This document shows, in pieces, positions 37,353 through 45,721 of a DNA stretch of 64,000 nucleotides (its first letter is position 1; every line of letters begins with the position of its first letter). The notes under the pieces were generated by a model. The model ran no database searches, was not told where the DNA came from, and saw nothing but the letters and a program-made list of their open reading frames with translations. Origin of the DNA: Pseudomonadota bacterium (GTDB lineage Bacteria > Pseudomonadota > Gammaproteobacteria > Steroidobacterales > Steroidobacteraceae); NCBI GenBank assembly GCA_023423065.1, contig JAFAGC010000003.1:15470-79469 (forward strand), written 5' to 3'. The translations under genes and the position numbers were made by a program.

Positions 37353-37733
37353 TCAGGTTGAGGGGGACGAGCTCGGGAGCACGTCCTGTCGGGATGATAA
37401 CGCCTGCAGGGCCGGGATGAGCGGCAAGTCGGCCGGCAGGAGGCGCTCACTGCCGAGGGACTGACAATTCACCCACTTCAATTGCTGGCCATCGAGACCG
37501 CGCGGCTCGCCACTCAGGATCGAGGCGTGCAGCAGGACAAGGTCGACGATCCGGTCCGGATACTCGTGGGTCATCGTCGTGATCTGGCGGTGAACGCGGG
37601 ACTCGACCCCCAACTCCTCGCGCAATTCGCGCACCAGGGCTTCTTCATCGGTTTCCCCGGCGCCGACCTTGCCGCCCGGAAACTCCCACCAGCCCGCCAT
37701 GTGTTTGCCAGCGGGTCGTTCGGCTAACAGCAC
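37353..37733 (-). CDS. mutT: NUDIX hydrolase MutT (8-oxo-dGTP diphosphatase-like), start uncertain
   Basis: The Nudix box is complete: G-x5-E-x7-REUxEExGU in GGKVGAGETDEEALVRELREELG, preceded by AERPAGKHMAGWWEFP as in MutT. Members hydrolyse 8-oxo-dGTP and prevent A:T to C:G transversions. GTG 37733 is the first conventional start, but it removes the first beta strand: the same frame continues upstream as LRVVAAAVFDSNRR, typical of MutT N-termini. Before the in-frame TAG at 37806-37808, inside the repeat unit, the only other candidate is CTG 37790, which has AGGGGA just upstream. The gene lies between secA and the small gene on the same strand. Confidence 0.85.
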   Translation of the reverse strand: MLLAERPAGKHMAGWWEFPGGKVGAGETDEEALVRELREELGVESRVHRQITTMTHEYPDRIVDLVLLHASILSGEPRGLDGQQLKWVNCQSLGSERLLPADLPLIPALQALSSRQDVLPSSSPST

Positions 37734-37787
37734 TCGTCTATTCGAGTCGAATACCGCGGCGGCAACGACTCGAAGCGTCGGCTTGGT

Positions 37788-37830
37788 CAGGCCTGTCCCC
37801 TTTTGCTAGGAAACGGAGAATGTCCCCATT
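37788..37830. repeat. GGGGACA repeat unit between secA and mutT
   Basis: The reverse complement of the unit at 36881 with two mismatches. Its AATGGGGACA end touches the secA TGA stop (37831-37833), and its other end lies at the 5' edge of the mutT frame. It may supply the only ribosome-site-like sequence for mutT. Confidence 0.85.
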
Positions 37831-40665
37831 TCATTCCACGCCTTCGAGGACGCCGTGGCAGTTCTTGAACTTCTTGCCGCTGCCGCACGGGCAGGGCTGG
37901 TTGCGGCCGACTTTCGGCGCCACGCGCACGGGGCGTTGCGGCTCCATCTGCGGCGGCATCTGCTGTGGCGGGCGTGCGCCGGGCGGCGGCGCCTGCTGCG
38001 CCGGGTCTTCCCCGCCGAGCTGCGAAAGCGACGCGGCTTCCGCGTGCTGCAACTGCAGCGCGCGATTGAGCCGCTCGCGGCGCGCTTCTTCCTCGCGCTC
38101 GAGCTGCTCGGGAGTCTTCACCTGCACGTCGAGCGACGCGAGGATGGTCACGGCGTCGAACTTGATGCGATCGAGCATCGCGGCGAACAGTTCGAACGCT
38201 TCGCGCTTGTACTCGAAGCGGTAGTCCTTCTGCGCGTAGCCGCGCAGGTGGATGCCCTGCCGCAGGTAGTCCATCGCGGCCAGGTGATCGCGCCATTGCT
38301 GGTCGAGCACGCGCAGCATGATGTCCTTCTCGACGTGCCGCATGATCAGCTTGCCGTTCGCGTCGCGGCCGATGCGCTCGACCTTCGCGTCGTACATCTC
38401 GTCTACGGCGGCGACGACACGCTTGCGCAGCTCCGGTTCCTCGAGGTTCGGCTCGTCCTTCAGCCACTGCACCGGATCGATCTGCGTCGCGAAATTCTTC
38501 TGGATCGCCTGCGCGAGTCCCGCGAGATCCCACTCCTCGTGGCTCACGTTCGAGGGCATGTGCTGATCGAGGATGCCGGAGATCACCTCGGCGCGAATGC
38601 CGCGCACGGCATCGGCGAGATTGTCCGCACCCATGAGCTCGGTGCGCTGCTGGTAGATGACCTTGCGCTGATCGTTCGCGACGTCGTCGAACGTGAGCAG
38701 CTGCTTGCGCACGTCGAAGTTGTGCGCCTCGACCTTGCGCTGCGCCTTCTCGATCTGGCGCGTGAGCATGCCGCTCTCGATGACCTCGCCTTCCTTCATG
38801 CCGGCCATGGCGAGCCATTTCTTCGTGCGATTCGGATCGCCGAAGATGCGCATGAGGTTGTCTTCCATCGATAGATAGAAGCGGCTCGATCCCGGGTCGC
38901 CCTGGCGCCCCGAACGACCGCGCAATTGGTTGTCGATGCGGCGCGATTCGTGGCGCTCGGTGCCGATGATGTGCAGTCCGCCGGCGGCGAGCACCTTGTT
39001 GTGCCGCTCCTGCCATTCGGCGCGGATGCGCGCCGCGGTCACCTCATCCAGGCCCGCCTCGCCCGCGGCCTTCGCCGCGGCCTCGAGCTCGGCCTCGAGA
39101 TTGCCGCCGAGCTTGATGTCGGTTCCGCGGCCGGCCATGTTGGTCGCGATCGTCACCTTGGCGGGCATGCCGGCCATCTCGACGATGTGCGCCTCGCGCT
39201 CGTGCTGCTTGGCGTTCAACACGTCGTGCGCGATGCCCTGCTCCGTCAGCACGCCCGACAGCAGCTCGGAGGTTTCGATCGAGGTCGTGCCGACGAGCAC
39301 CGGCTGGTCGCGCTTCACGCAATCCTGGATGTCCTCGATGATCGCCTTGAACTTGTCGCCCTGCGTGAGATACACGAAGTCCGGGTTGTCCTTGCGGATC
39401 ATCGGCTTGTGCGTCGGGATCACAACCACTTCCAGGCCGTAGATCTGCATGAATTCGGGCGCTTCCGTGTCGGCCGTGCCGGTCATGCCGGACAGCTTCT
39501 TGTAGAGACGGAAGTAATTCTGGAACGTGATCGACGCGACGGTCTGGTTCTCGGCGCGCACCTTCACGCCTTCCTTCGCTTCGACCGCCTGGTGCAGGCC
39601 GTCGGACCAGCGGCGGCCCGGCATCGTGCGGCCGGTGAATTCGTCGACGATGATCACCTCGCCGTTGCGCACGATGTATTCGACGTCGCGCTTGTACAGC
39701 GCGTGCGCGCGCAGCGCCGCGTTCAGGTGATGCATCAGGCGGATGTTCGCCGGATCGTAGAGGCTGTCGCCTTCGCGCAGCAGACCGGCCTCGAGCATCA
39801 ACTGCTCGACCTTTTCATGGCCGGCTTCGGTGAGGTGCGCCTGCCGCTGCTTTTCGTCCACGGTGTAGTCGCCGGGAACGAAGTCGGGGCCCTGCTGGCC
39901 GTTCTTGTCCTCTTCGCCGATCTGTTTCTTGAGGCGCGGGACGAGCTTGTTCACCTTGATGTACAGCTCGTCGTTTTCCTCGGCGGGACCGGAAATGATC
40001 AGCGGCGTGCGCGCCTCGTCGATCAGGATCGAATCGACCTCGTCGACGATCGCGAATGCGAGCTTGCGCTGCACCCTGTCCTCGAGACTGAACGCGAGGT
40101 TGTCGCGCAGGTAGTCGAAGCCGAATTCGTTGTTGGTGCCATACGTGATGTCGCAGGCATAGGCCGCGCGCTTCTCGTTCGAGTCCTGCTGGTTCCTGAT
40201 CACACCGACGGTGAGTCCGAGGAAGCGGTAGATGGGACTCATCCATTCGGCGTCGCGCGCCGCGAGGTATTCGTTGACGGTGACGACGTGGACGCCTTCG
40301 CCCGCGAGCGCGTTGAGATACGCCGCGAGGGTGGACATCAGCGTCTTCCCTTCGCCGGTGCGCATCTCGGCGATGCGTCCGTCGTTCAGGGTGAGGCCGC
40401 CGATGAGCTGCACGTCGAAGTGCCGCATCTTCAGCGTGCGCTGGGAGACTTCGCGTACGACGGCGAACGCCTCCGGAGCCAGATCGTTTAGGGTCTCGCC
40501 CTCCGCGAGGCGCTTGCGGAATTCCTGGGTCCTGGCGGCCAGCGCCTCGTCACTCAACGCCTGGAGCGCCGGCTCGAATGCGTTCGCCTTGCGCACCGTC
40601 GCTTCATAGCCCTTGACGATGCGATCGTTGCGACTGCCGAAGAGTCGCGTCAGAAGATTGAGCAC
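37831..40665 (-). CDS. secA: Preprotein translocase ATPase SecA
   Basis: 944 residues from GTG 40665 (VLNLLTRLFGSRNDRIVK), preferred because AAGGA lies 7 nt upstream and the conserved N-terminus begins there; a GTG 39 nt earlier is possible. NBD1 Walker A MRTGEGKT, DEVDSILIDEARTPL, the preprotein-crosslinking region, IATNMAGRGTDIKLGG and GRSGRQGDPGSSRFYLS are all present. The zinc-binding tail NQPCPCGSGKKFKNCHG binds SecB or ribosomes. It drives Sec-dependent export at the inner membrane. Its stop touches a repeat unit. Confidence 0.97.
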   Translation of the reverse strand: MLNLLTRLFGSRNDRIVKGYEATVRKANAFEPALQALSDEALAARTQEFRKRLAEGETLNDLAPEAFAVVREVSQRTLKMRHFDVQLIGGLTLNDGRIAEMRTGEGKTLMSTLAAYLNALAGEGVHVVTVNEYLAARDAEWMSPIYRFLGLTVGVIRNQQDSNEKRAAYACDITYGTNNEFGFDYLRDNLAFSLEDRVQRKLAFAIVDEVDSILIDEARTPLIISGPAEENDELYIKVNKLVPRLKKQIGEEDKNGQQGPDFVPGDYTVDEKQRQAHLTEAGHEKVEQLMLEAGLLREGDSLYDPANIRLMHHLNAALRAHALYKRDVEYIVRNGEVIIVDEFTGRTMPGRRWSDGLHQAVEAKEGVKVRAENQTVASITFQNYFRLYKKLSGMTGTADTEAPEFMQIYGLEVVVIPTHKPMIRKDNPDFVYLTQGDKFKAIIEDIQDCVKRDQPVLVGTTSIETSELLSGVLTEQGIAHDVLNAKQHEREAHIVEMAGMPAKVTIATNMAGRGTDIKLGGNLEAELEAAAKAAGEAGLDEVTAARIRAEWQERHNKVLAAGGLHIIGTERHESRRIDNQLRGRSGRQGDPGSSRFYLSMEDNLMRIFGDPNRTKKWLAMAGMKEGEVIESGMLTRQIEKAQRKVEAHNFDVRKQLLTFDDVANDQRKVIYQQRTELMGADNLADAVRGIRAEVISGILDQHMPSNVSHEEWDLAGLAQAIQKNFATQIDPVQWLKDEPNLEEPELRKRVVAAVDEMYDAKVERIGRDANGKLIMRHVEKDIMLRVLDQQWRDHLAAMDYLRQGIHLRGYAQKDYRFEYKREAFELFAAMLDRIKFDAVTILASLDVQVKTPEQLEREEEARRERLNRALQLQHAEAASLSQLGGEDPAQQAPPPGARPPQQMPPQMEPQRPVRVAPKVGRNQPCPCGSGKKFKNCHGVLEGVE

Positions 40666-40813
40666 TGAGAAATCCTTGCGAAAAACTTCAAGGCGGACAG
40701 CCACTTAGGGCTGCGCCTTGCCGGAAGCGGCCCGGTATTCTACGGATAGACCGTGATGACGGGGAGGGGTTTTCGGGCCGCGACCCGAAAATGCAAGCTT
40801 AAGCCCGGGCAAT

Positions 40814-40853
40814 TGGGGGCTGACCCCTTTTGCTGGGAAACGGGGGCTGCCCC
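40814..40853. repeat. Divergent GGGG-ended repeat unit beside the M23 peptidase stop
   Basis: TGGGGGCTGACCCC, TTTTGCTGGGAAACG, GGGGCTGCCCC. It keeps the AGCAAAA and CGTTTCC core of the other units in the same order relative to the upstream stop codon, but the ends read GGGGTCAGCC instead of GGGGACAG. It abuts the TAG (40854-40856) of the M23 gene. Confidence 0.65.
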
Positions 40854-41759
40854 CTATCGGCCGATGAAGGTCAGCGGGTCGACCTGCCGTCCGTTTTTCA
40901 GCACTTCGAAATGGACGTGAGGGCCGGTCGAGCGCCCCGTCGAACCGACAAACGCAAGCGTATCGCCGCGGGCCACGGTCTTGCCGACCGTGACTGCAAT
41001 GCCCTGGTTGTGGCCGTAGCGGGTCACGAGACCGTTGCCGTGGCTGACCTCGACGAGGTTTCCATAGCCCGACTTTTCGCCCGCATAGGTGACGACGCCC
41101 GCCGCCACCGCGACGACGTCCGCGCCGCTGGTGCTCGCGAAGTCGATGCCCTTGTGGAACGCCTGGTGCCCCGTGAACGGATCCTGGCGCTCGCCGAAAT
41201 AAGAAGAGATGTGGCCCGCGCGCACCGGCCGGCCATCCGGCCGGATCTGCTCGTCGAGCTTCTTCGACAGCAGCGCGTTCTCGAGCGCGGCCATCTGCGC
41301 GTCGCGCGAGGAGATCTTCTGCTCGAGGCCGTTGAGCATGGAGGTAAGGTCGGGTTCGGTGACCGCCGAGCCAGAGTCCTCGGGGCCGCCGATCGCCGGC
41401 GAGCTCTCGAAATCGAATTCGCGGTTGTCGATGTTCGCCATCTGGGTCAGGCGCTTGCCCAGCGCGTCGAGGCGGATGACGTGGGCGTTCATCTGGCCGA
41501 TGCGCATGGCGACCGCGTCGACGCGGCGCTGGAGCTCGGCCTTCAGTTCCTGGATTTCCGCCTGCTGTTCGGCCAGCGTGTCCGACCAGGTGGCGCCGGT
41601 CCGCGGGCTCGACTTGCTCTCTCCGATCTTGAGACCGAGGCTGAAGGCGGTGGCGAGGATGGCCACGAGCACCGCCGCGAACGCGGTGACCGACAAGGGG
41701 TGCGCAAGATTGAAATGACGGGCTCGACCTTCGCGGCGCGAAAAGAAAATGATGTTCAT
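40854..41759 (-). CDS. M23-family peptidoglycan peptidase, membrane-anchored
   Basis: 301 residues from ATG 41759 (MNIIFFSRREGRARHFNLAHP). One N-terminal membrane helix (about residues 24-46), a coiled-coil stretch (WSDTLAEQQAEIQELKAELQRRVDAV), and a C-terminal LytM/M23 domain with HKGIDFAS (HxxxD) and GPHVHFEVL (HxH), so the zinc ligands are intact. It may cut peptidoglycan cross-links, or act as an amidase activator like other envelope M23 proteins, though the intact ligands argue for catalysis. A copy between dciA and secA is usual near lpxC in related genomes. Confidence 0.9.
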   Translation of the reverse strand: MNIIFFSRREGRARHFNLAHPLSVTAFAAVLVAILATAFSLGLKIGESKSSPRTGATWSDTLAEQQAEIQELKAELQRRVDAVAMRIGQMNAHVIRLDALGKRLTQMANIDNREFDFESSPAIGGPEDSGSAVTEPDLTSMLNGLEQKISSRDAQMAALENALLSKKLDEQIRPDGRPVRAGHISSYFGERQDPFTGHQAFHKGIDFASTSGADVVAVAAGVVTYAGEKSGYGNLVEVSHGNGLVTRYGHNQGIAVTVGKTVARGDTLAFVGSTGRSTGPHVHFEVLKNGRQVDPLTFIGR

Positions 41760-41910
41760 CGCGCGCGCTCCGCCAGGGTTACACCGTCCGGGTCTCGAAG
41801 ACCCTGTTCGTCGTGCTTCAAGCACTTGCGCCTGGCCGGCATCCTCGTTGTCATAGCTCCCTCGAGACTTTTGACCAGCAAACCATCAGGGCCGGCAGGC
41901 GCGCGAAACT

Positions 41911-42270
41911 ATGCCCAAAAGACCCCGACGAGACAAGCAACCGATCCGAACGGGTGCCAAACCGCGCACGATTGGCGACTTAATGTCGGCCCGTTTGCCA
42001 GCTCTGGCCCAGCGTGCCCTTTCGGCGCCCGAGACGTCCGAGTGGCACGTCACAGTGATGAAGGTGCTCGGTCCGGAGCTGGGAAATAAGGTAAATAGCT
42101 GCTCCCTCGACAAGGGTCGTCTGGTCGTCGTGGCCGAATCCTCCGCCTGGGCTGCCCGGATACGCTTCCGTCTGGCCGAACACGAGGCGTTGCTGCGCGA
42201 GAAGACTCCCGACTACCGGGAATTCAACGTCCGCGTACGGCCGCGACAGGCCCGTCCCGGCGCCGCCTGA
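41911..42270 (+). CDS. DciA-like (DUF721) protein
   Basis: 119 residues. The DUF721 pattern is in TIGDLMSARLPALAQRA, followed by WHVTVMKVLGPELGNKVNSCSLDKGRLVVVAESSAWAARIRFRLAEHEALL. DciA proteins load the replicative helicase in bacteria lacking DnaC; gammaproteobacterial copies lie between lpxC and secA, as here. The N-terminus is basic (MPKRPRRDKQPIRT). It is divergent from the M23 gene (about 150 nt apart) and its stop directly abuts the stop of the convergent GMC gene. Confidence 0.82.
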   Translation: MPKRPRRDKQPIRTGAKPRTIGDLMSARLPALAQRALSAPETSEWHVTVMKVLGPELGNKVNSCSLDKGRLVVVAESSAWAARIRFRLAEHEALLREKTPDYREFNVRVRPRQARPGAA

Positions 42271-43962
42271 TCACAACTCGCCGGAGGCCAGCCGGTCGGC
42301 GGCATGGTTCGCCGCCCGGGCGGACAGCGCCATGTACGTGAGCGAAGGGTTCACCGACCCGGTCGAGGCCATGCACGAGCCGTCCGTGACGAACAGGTTC
42401 TGCACGTCGTGCGCCTGGTTGTGGCGGTTCAGGACCGACGTCGCCGGGTCGTGACCCATGCGCGCCGTGCCCATTTCGTGGACCGCCGATCCGGGCGGCA
42501 GCGGCGAACCCATCTCACTGACGTTTTCGAAGCCCGCCTCCTTCAGCATCTGCACGGCATCCGCGCTCGCGCGCTGGGCCATCCGGCGTTCGTTGTCGCC
42601 ATGTGTGCATTCGATGTTGAGGAGCGGCAGTCCCCACTTGTCCGTACGGCGCTCGTCCAGGGTCACGCGATTCTCCGCGCGCGGCAGCATCTCGCCGAAG
42701 CAAAGCAGCCCGATCTCCCATTTGCCCGGCGACCGCAGCCGTTGTTTGAGCTGCGCGCCGATGCCCGCTTCCTGCGCGCCGCGATGCCAGGTCGAGCGCG
42801 CGCTGTAACCCTGGAAACCGAAGCCACGAACGAAGCCGGTTTCCGCGCGTTCGGTGGTGTTGAGGTAGCGCGGCACGTAGAAGCCGGTGGGGCGGCGGCC
42901 GTAGTAGTAGCGGTCGAGGAATCCCGGGTGCGTGCCGCGCGCGCCGATGCCGACCACGTGGTCCATCAGATAGCGGCCGACGGCGCCCGAGCTGTTCGCC
43001 AGTCCGTTGGGAAACCGCTCGGACTGCGACGACAGGAGTATCTGCGCCGTGCCCAGCGTCGACGCGCACAGGAAGACGACGCGCGCCTGGTACGAGCGTC
43101 CCTGCTTCGTGTTCGCGTCGATGACGCGCACGCCCGAAACGCGTCGCCGGGCGTGGTCGTAATCGAGCCGCTCGACGATCGCGTCGGCGACGATCGTGAG
43201 GTTGCCCGTGCGGCGCGCGGCCGGAAGCGTCGCGGACAACGAAGAGAAATACGCGCCGTACCCGCACCCGCGTTCGCACACGCCGCGCAGCTGGCAGGGG
43301 CCGCGACCCAGCTCGCGATGTTCCGCCGATGGTTCAGTGAGGTTCGCGCAGCGGCCGACCGTCACGCGACGGGACGGACGACGCGCTTCCGTGCGTCGCT
43401 TGAATTCGAGCTCGATGCAGTTGAGCTCGAGCGGCGGAAGGAATTGCCCGTCGGGCAGGTGATCGAGTCCTTCGTTCGCTCCCGAGATTCCGGCGAAGCG
43501 TTCGACGCGGTCGTACCAGGGCGAGAGATCCGAATAACGTATCGGCCAGTCGACTCCGTGGCCATCGAGCTCGTTGGCATTGAAGTCCACGTCGCTCATG
43601 CGATAGCTCTGGCGGCTCCACGTCAGGGAACGGCCGCCGAGGTGATAGCCACGGATCCACGAGAACGGCTGGTCCGGCGGCGTGAGGTACGGGTGCTCGC
43701 TGTCCTTCACCCACCACTGCTTCGTGGCCGAGTTGAACGCATGGCACTGGCTCTGGATCGGGTAGTGCTCGGCGATCTCGTCCTGCGGCACGAGCCCGCG
43801 ATGGGGCACGTCCCACGGCGTCGCGAAATCCTGGTAGTCGACTCCGTGTTCGACGTGGCGTCCGCGTTCGATGACGAGGGTCTTGAGTCCCCGCTCGCAC
43901 AGCTCCTTCGCGACCCAGCCGCCGCTGATCCCGGAGCCCACGACGATGGCGTCGAAGATCAT
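42271..43962 (-). CDS. GMC-family FAD-dependent oxidoreductase
   Basis: 563 residues. The FAD-binding motif VVGSGISGGWVAKEL is at residues 8-22, followed by LVIERG. GYHLGGRSLTWSRQS, a cysteine-containing CQLRGVCERGCGYG, and the C-terminal AVHEMGTARMGHDP (active-site His) and GSVNPSLTYMALSARAANHAADRL fit the gluconate 2-dehydrogenase/glucoside 3-dehydrogenase branch of GMC enzymes. With the adjacent small subunit it probably oxidises a sugar or polyol in the periplasm. It has no signal peptide of its own, so export would depend on the partner. No cytochrome c subunit gene is adjacent. Confidence 0.87.
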   Translation of the reverse strand: MIFDAIVVGSGISGGWVAKELCERGLKTLVIERGRHVEHGVDYQDFATPWDVPHRGLVPQDEIAEHYPIQSQCHAFNSATKQWWVKDSEHPYLTPPDQPFSWIRGYHLGGRSLTWSRQSYRMSDVDFNANELDGHGVDWPIRYSDLSPWYDRVERFAGISGANEGLDHLPDGQFLPPLELNCIELEFKRRTEARRPSRRVTVGRCANLTEPSAEHRELGRGPCQLRGVCERGCGYGAYFSSLSATLPAARRTGNLTIVADAIVERLDYDHARRRVSGVRVIDANTKQGRSYQARVVFLCASTLGTAQILLSSQSERFPNGLANSSGAVGRYLMDHVVGIGARGTHPGFLDRYYYGRRPTGFYVPRYLNTTERAETGFVRGFGFQGYSARSTWHRGAQEAGIGAQLKQRLRSPGKWEIGLLCFGEMLPRAENRVTLDERRTDKWGLPLLNIECTHGDNERRMAQRASADAVQMLKEAGFENVSEMGSPLPPGSAVHEMGTARMGHDPATSVLNRHNQAHDVQNLFVTDGSCMASTGSVNPSLTYMALSARAANHAADRLASGEL

Positions 43963-43974
43963 GCGCGCGCTCCG

Positions 43975-44505
43975 TCAGACCGCCGAAGCACGGCCGATCT
44001 CGTCCAGCGGCAGGCAGGCGCGCCACGTGCCCGGCACCATCTCGAAACGCAGCTCCTGCGTGGCGCCGATCTCCGAGTGGTAGTAGCCCGCGAGCACGAG
44101 AAACTTGAGCCGGGCATACGCCTCGTCGCCGAGTACGAAGGCGGCCGCATCGAAATCCCGCAGCAGCTCGTGACGCTGTTCGGGCAGGATCTGGGCGAAC
44201 GACGCGCCGAGGCGCACCCACGCGCGTTTGTCGATCTGTTCGAGCACGCCCGCGATCTGCGCGCGCGTCTCCCCCGAGGCCCACTCCTCCAGCATCGTGC
44301 GCACGAACTGCGGCACGCCCGCGGCGAGCGCGCCGGGCGTATCGGTGTCCGGAATCATCACGTCCGAAAACGTCTCGATCAGCGCGAACTCGGCGGCCGC
44401 GAGCGCGCCGGCTCCGGCGGGCCGGTCGCCACGCGCGAAGCGCGTCAGCGCGGCGGCGCCGCCGACCAGGAACACCGCGCCGAGCAACAACGCCCTGCGG
44501 TTCAT
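43975..44505 (-). CDS. Gluconate 2-dehydrogenase subunit 3-like small subunit
   Basis: 176 residues from ATG 44505. MNRRALLLGAVFLVGGAAALTRFARG has a twin-arginine-like signal. The body (FALIETFSDVMIPDTDTPGALAAGVPQFV, then FVLGDEAYARLKFLVLAGYYHSEIGATQEL) matches the subunit 3 family that pairs with GMC dehydrogenases and carries them through the Tat system. GTG 44532, with AGAGG upstream, would add nine residues and is a real alternative. It lies 12 nt upstream of the GMC gene on the same strand. Confidence 0.85.
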   Translation of the reverse strand: MNRRALLLGAVFLVGGAAALTRFARGDRPAGAGALAAAEFALIETFSDVMIPDTDTPGALAAGVPQFVRTMLEEWASGETRAQIAGVLEQIDKRAWVRLGASFAQILPEQRHELLRDFDAAAFVLGDEAYARLKFLVLAGYYHSEIGATQELRFEMVPGTWRACLPLDEIGRASAV

Positions 44506-44648
44506 TTTCGGATCTGAAGTGGAATCGGACACGGAAACCTCTGCCCGCTTTAACGGCCGGCGCCCGAAGTTCTGCACCGGAATATCGCGGACGCGGCAAG
44601 GCATTGCCGCGGCGGCGGCATTGCGTCACAGGGCGAGAGGAACGCGGG

Positions 44649-45575
44649 TCAGATGGTGGAGCCGACCGGTACCGGTGGCGGTTGCACGTACGCGATGGGC
44701 GCGTCGGAAGGCTTCTCGAAAACGACCGACTCCCACGCCTGCGGAGTCGCGATGAGCTTGCGCAGCAGCAGGTTGTTGAGCTTGTGGCCCGACTTGAAGC
44801 CGCTGAACTCGCCGATCAGGCTGTGGCCGAGTAGATAGAGATCGCCGATCGCGTCGAGGATCTTGTGCTTGACGAATTCGTCCTCGTAGCGCAGGCCGTC
44901 TTCGTTGAGCACGCGGAAATCGTCGAGCACGATCGCGTTGTCGAGATTGCCGCCGAGCGCGAGATTGCGCGCGCGCATCATCTCGAGATCGCGCATGAAT
45001 CCGAAGGTGCGGGCGCGCGCGACTTCCTTCAAATAGGAGGTCGTGGAGAAATCCATCGACGCCTTGTTCGCGCGCCGCTTGAACAGTGGATGGTTGAACT
45101 CGATTTCGAAGTTCACCTTGAATCCGTCGAAGGGACGAAACTCCGCCCACTTGTCCCCGTCCTCGACGCGCACGCGCTGCTTGATGCGCACGAATTTCTT
45201 CGGCGTGCGCAGGTCCTCGAAGCCGGCCGATTGCAGCAGGAACACGAACGGTCCCGCGCTGCCGTCCATGATCGGAACCTCGGGCGCGCTCACTTCGACG
45301 TGCGCGTTGTCGATGCCCAGTCCCGCGAACGCCGACATCAGGTGCTCGACGGTCGAGACACGCGCCTCGCCATTCACGAGAACGGTGCCGAGCTGCGTGT
45401 CGCCCACGTTCTCGGCGTAGGCGCGCACTTCCGAGGGAGGATCGAGATCGGTACGCCGGAAAACGATGCCCGTATCGGCGGCCGCGGGCCGGAGGGTCAT
45501 CAGGACCTTCTTGCCCGTGTGCAGTCCCACGCCCTGGGCGCGGATGGAGTTTTTTAAGGTTCGTTGTCCGAGCAT
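44649..45575 (-). CDS. lpxC: UDP-3-O-acyl-N-acetylglucosamine deacetylase LpxC
   Basis: 308 residues starting MLGQRTLKNSIRAQGVGLHTGKKV. Zinc ligands are His78 in STVEHLMSAF and the later His and Asp of SGFKSGHKLNN and DAIGDLYLLGHSLIGEF. It catalyses the committed step of lipid A synthesis. It is the last gene of the dcw cluster, 146 nt after ftsZ, and probably has its own promoter in that gap. The C-terminus (YVQPPPVPVGSTI) is slightly longer than in E. coli. Confidence 0.97.
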   Translation of the reverse strand: MLGQRTLKNSIRAQGVGLHTGKKVLMTLRPAAADTGIVFRRTDLDPPSEVRAYAENVGDTQLGTVLVNGEARVSTVEHLMSAFAGLGIDNAHVEVSAPEVPIMDGSAGPFVFLLQSAGFEDLRTPKKFVRIKQRVRVEDGDKWAEFRPFDGFKVNFEIEFNHPLFKRRANKASMDFSTTSYLKEVARARTFGFMRDLEMMRARNLALGGNLDNAIVLDDFRVLNEDGLRYEDEFVKHKILDAIGDLYLLGHSLIGEFSGFKSGHKLNNLLLRKLIATPQAWESVVFEKPSDAPIAYVQPPPVPVGSTI

Positions 45576-45721
45576 GTGATTCCGACTCCCGCAACCGTTT
45601 CACGCGGTACGGGTAGCGCCGCCCGTGGGGCTCGGGGGAGCGGCCGCAAAAGACTGCGGCACCGAGACTCACAAAAGGGGCGCTACCGTAACACAGTTCG
45701 AACCGACCCGTTCCTCGGAGG

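Noticed and set aside
36881..37830. Composite transposon bounded by the inverted repeat units
   Set aside because: The interior holds only mutT, which belongs next to secA, and one small gene; there is no transposase and no target duplication visible.
38926..40491. A 521-residue open frame opposite secA
   Set aside because: Lies wholly within secA on the other strand and has no motif or ribosome site.
42304..44517. A 737-residue open frame opposite the GMC dehydrogenase genes
   Set aside because: Mirror frame of two well-supported genes; composition is Arg/Ala/Glu-rich with no domain pattern.
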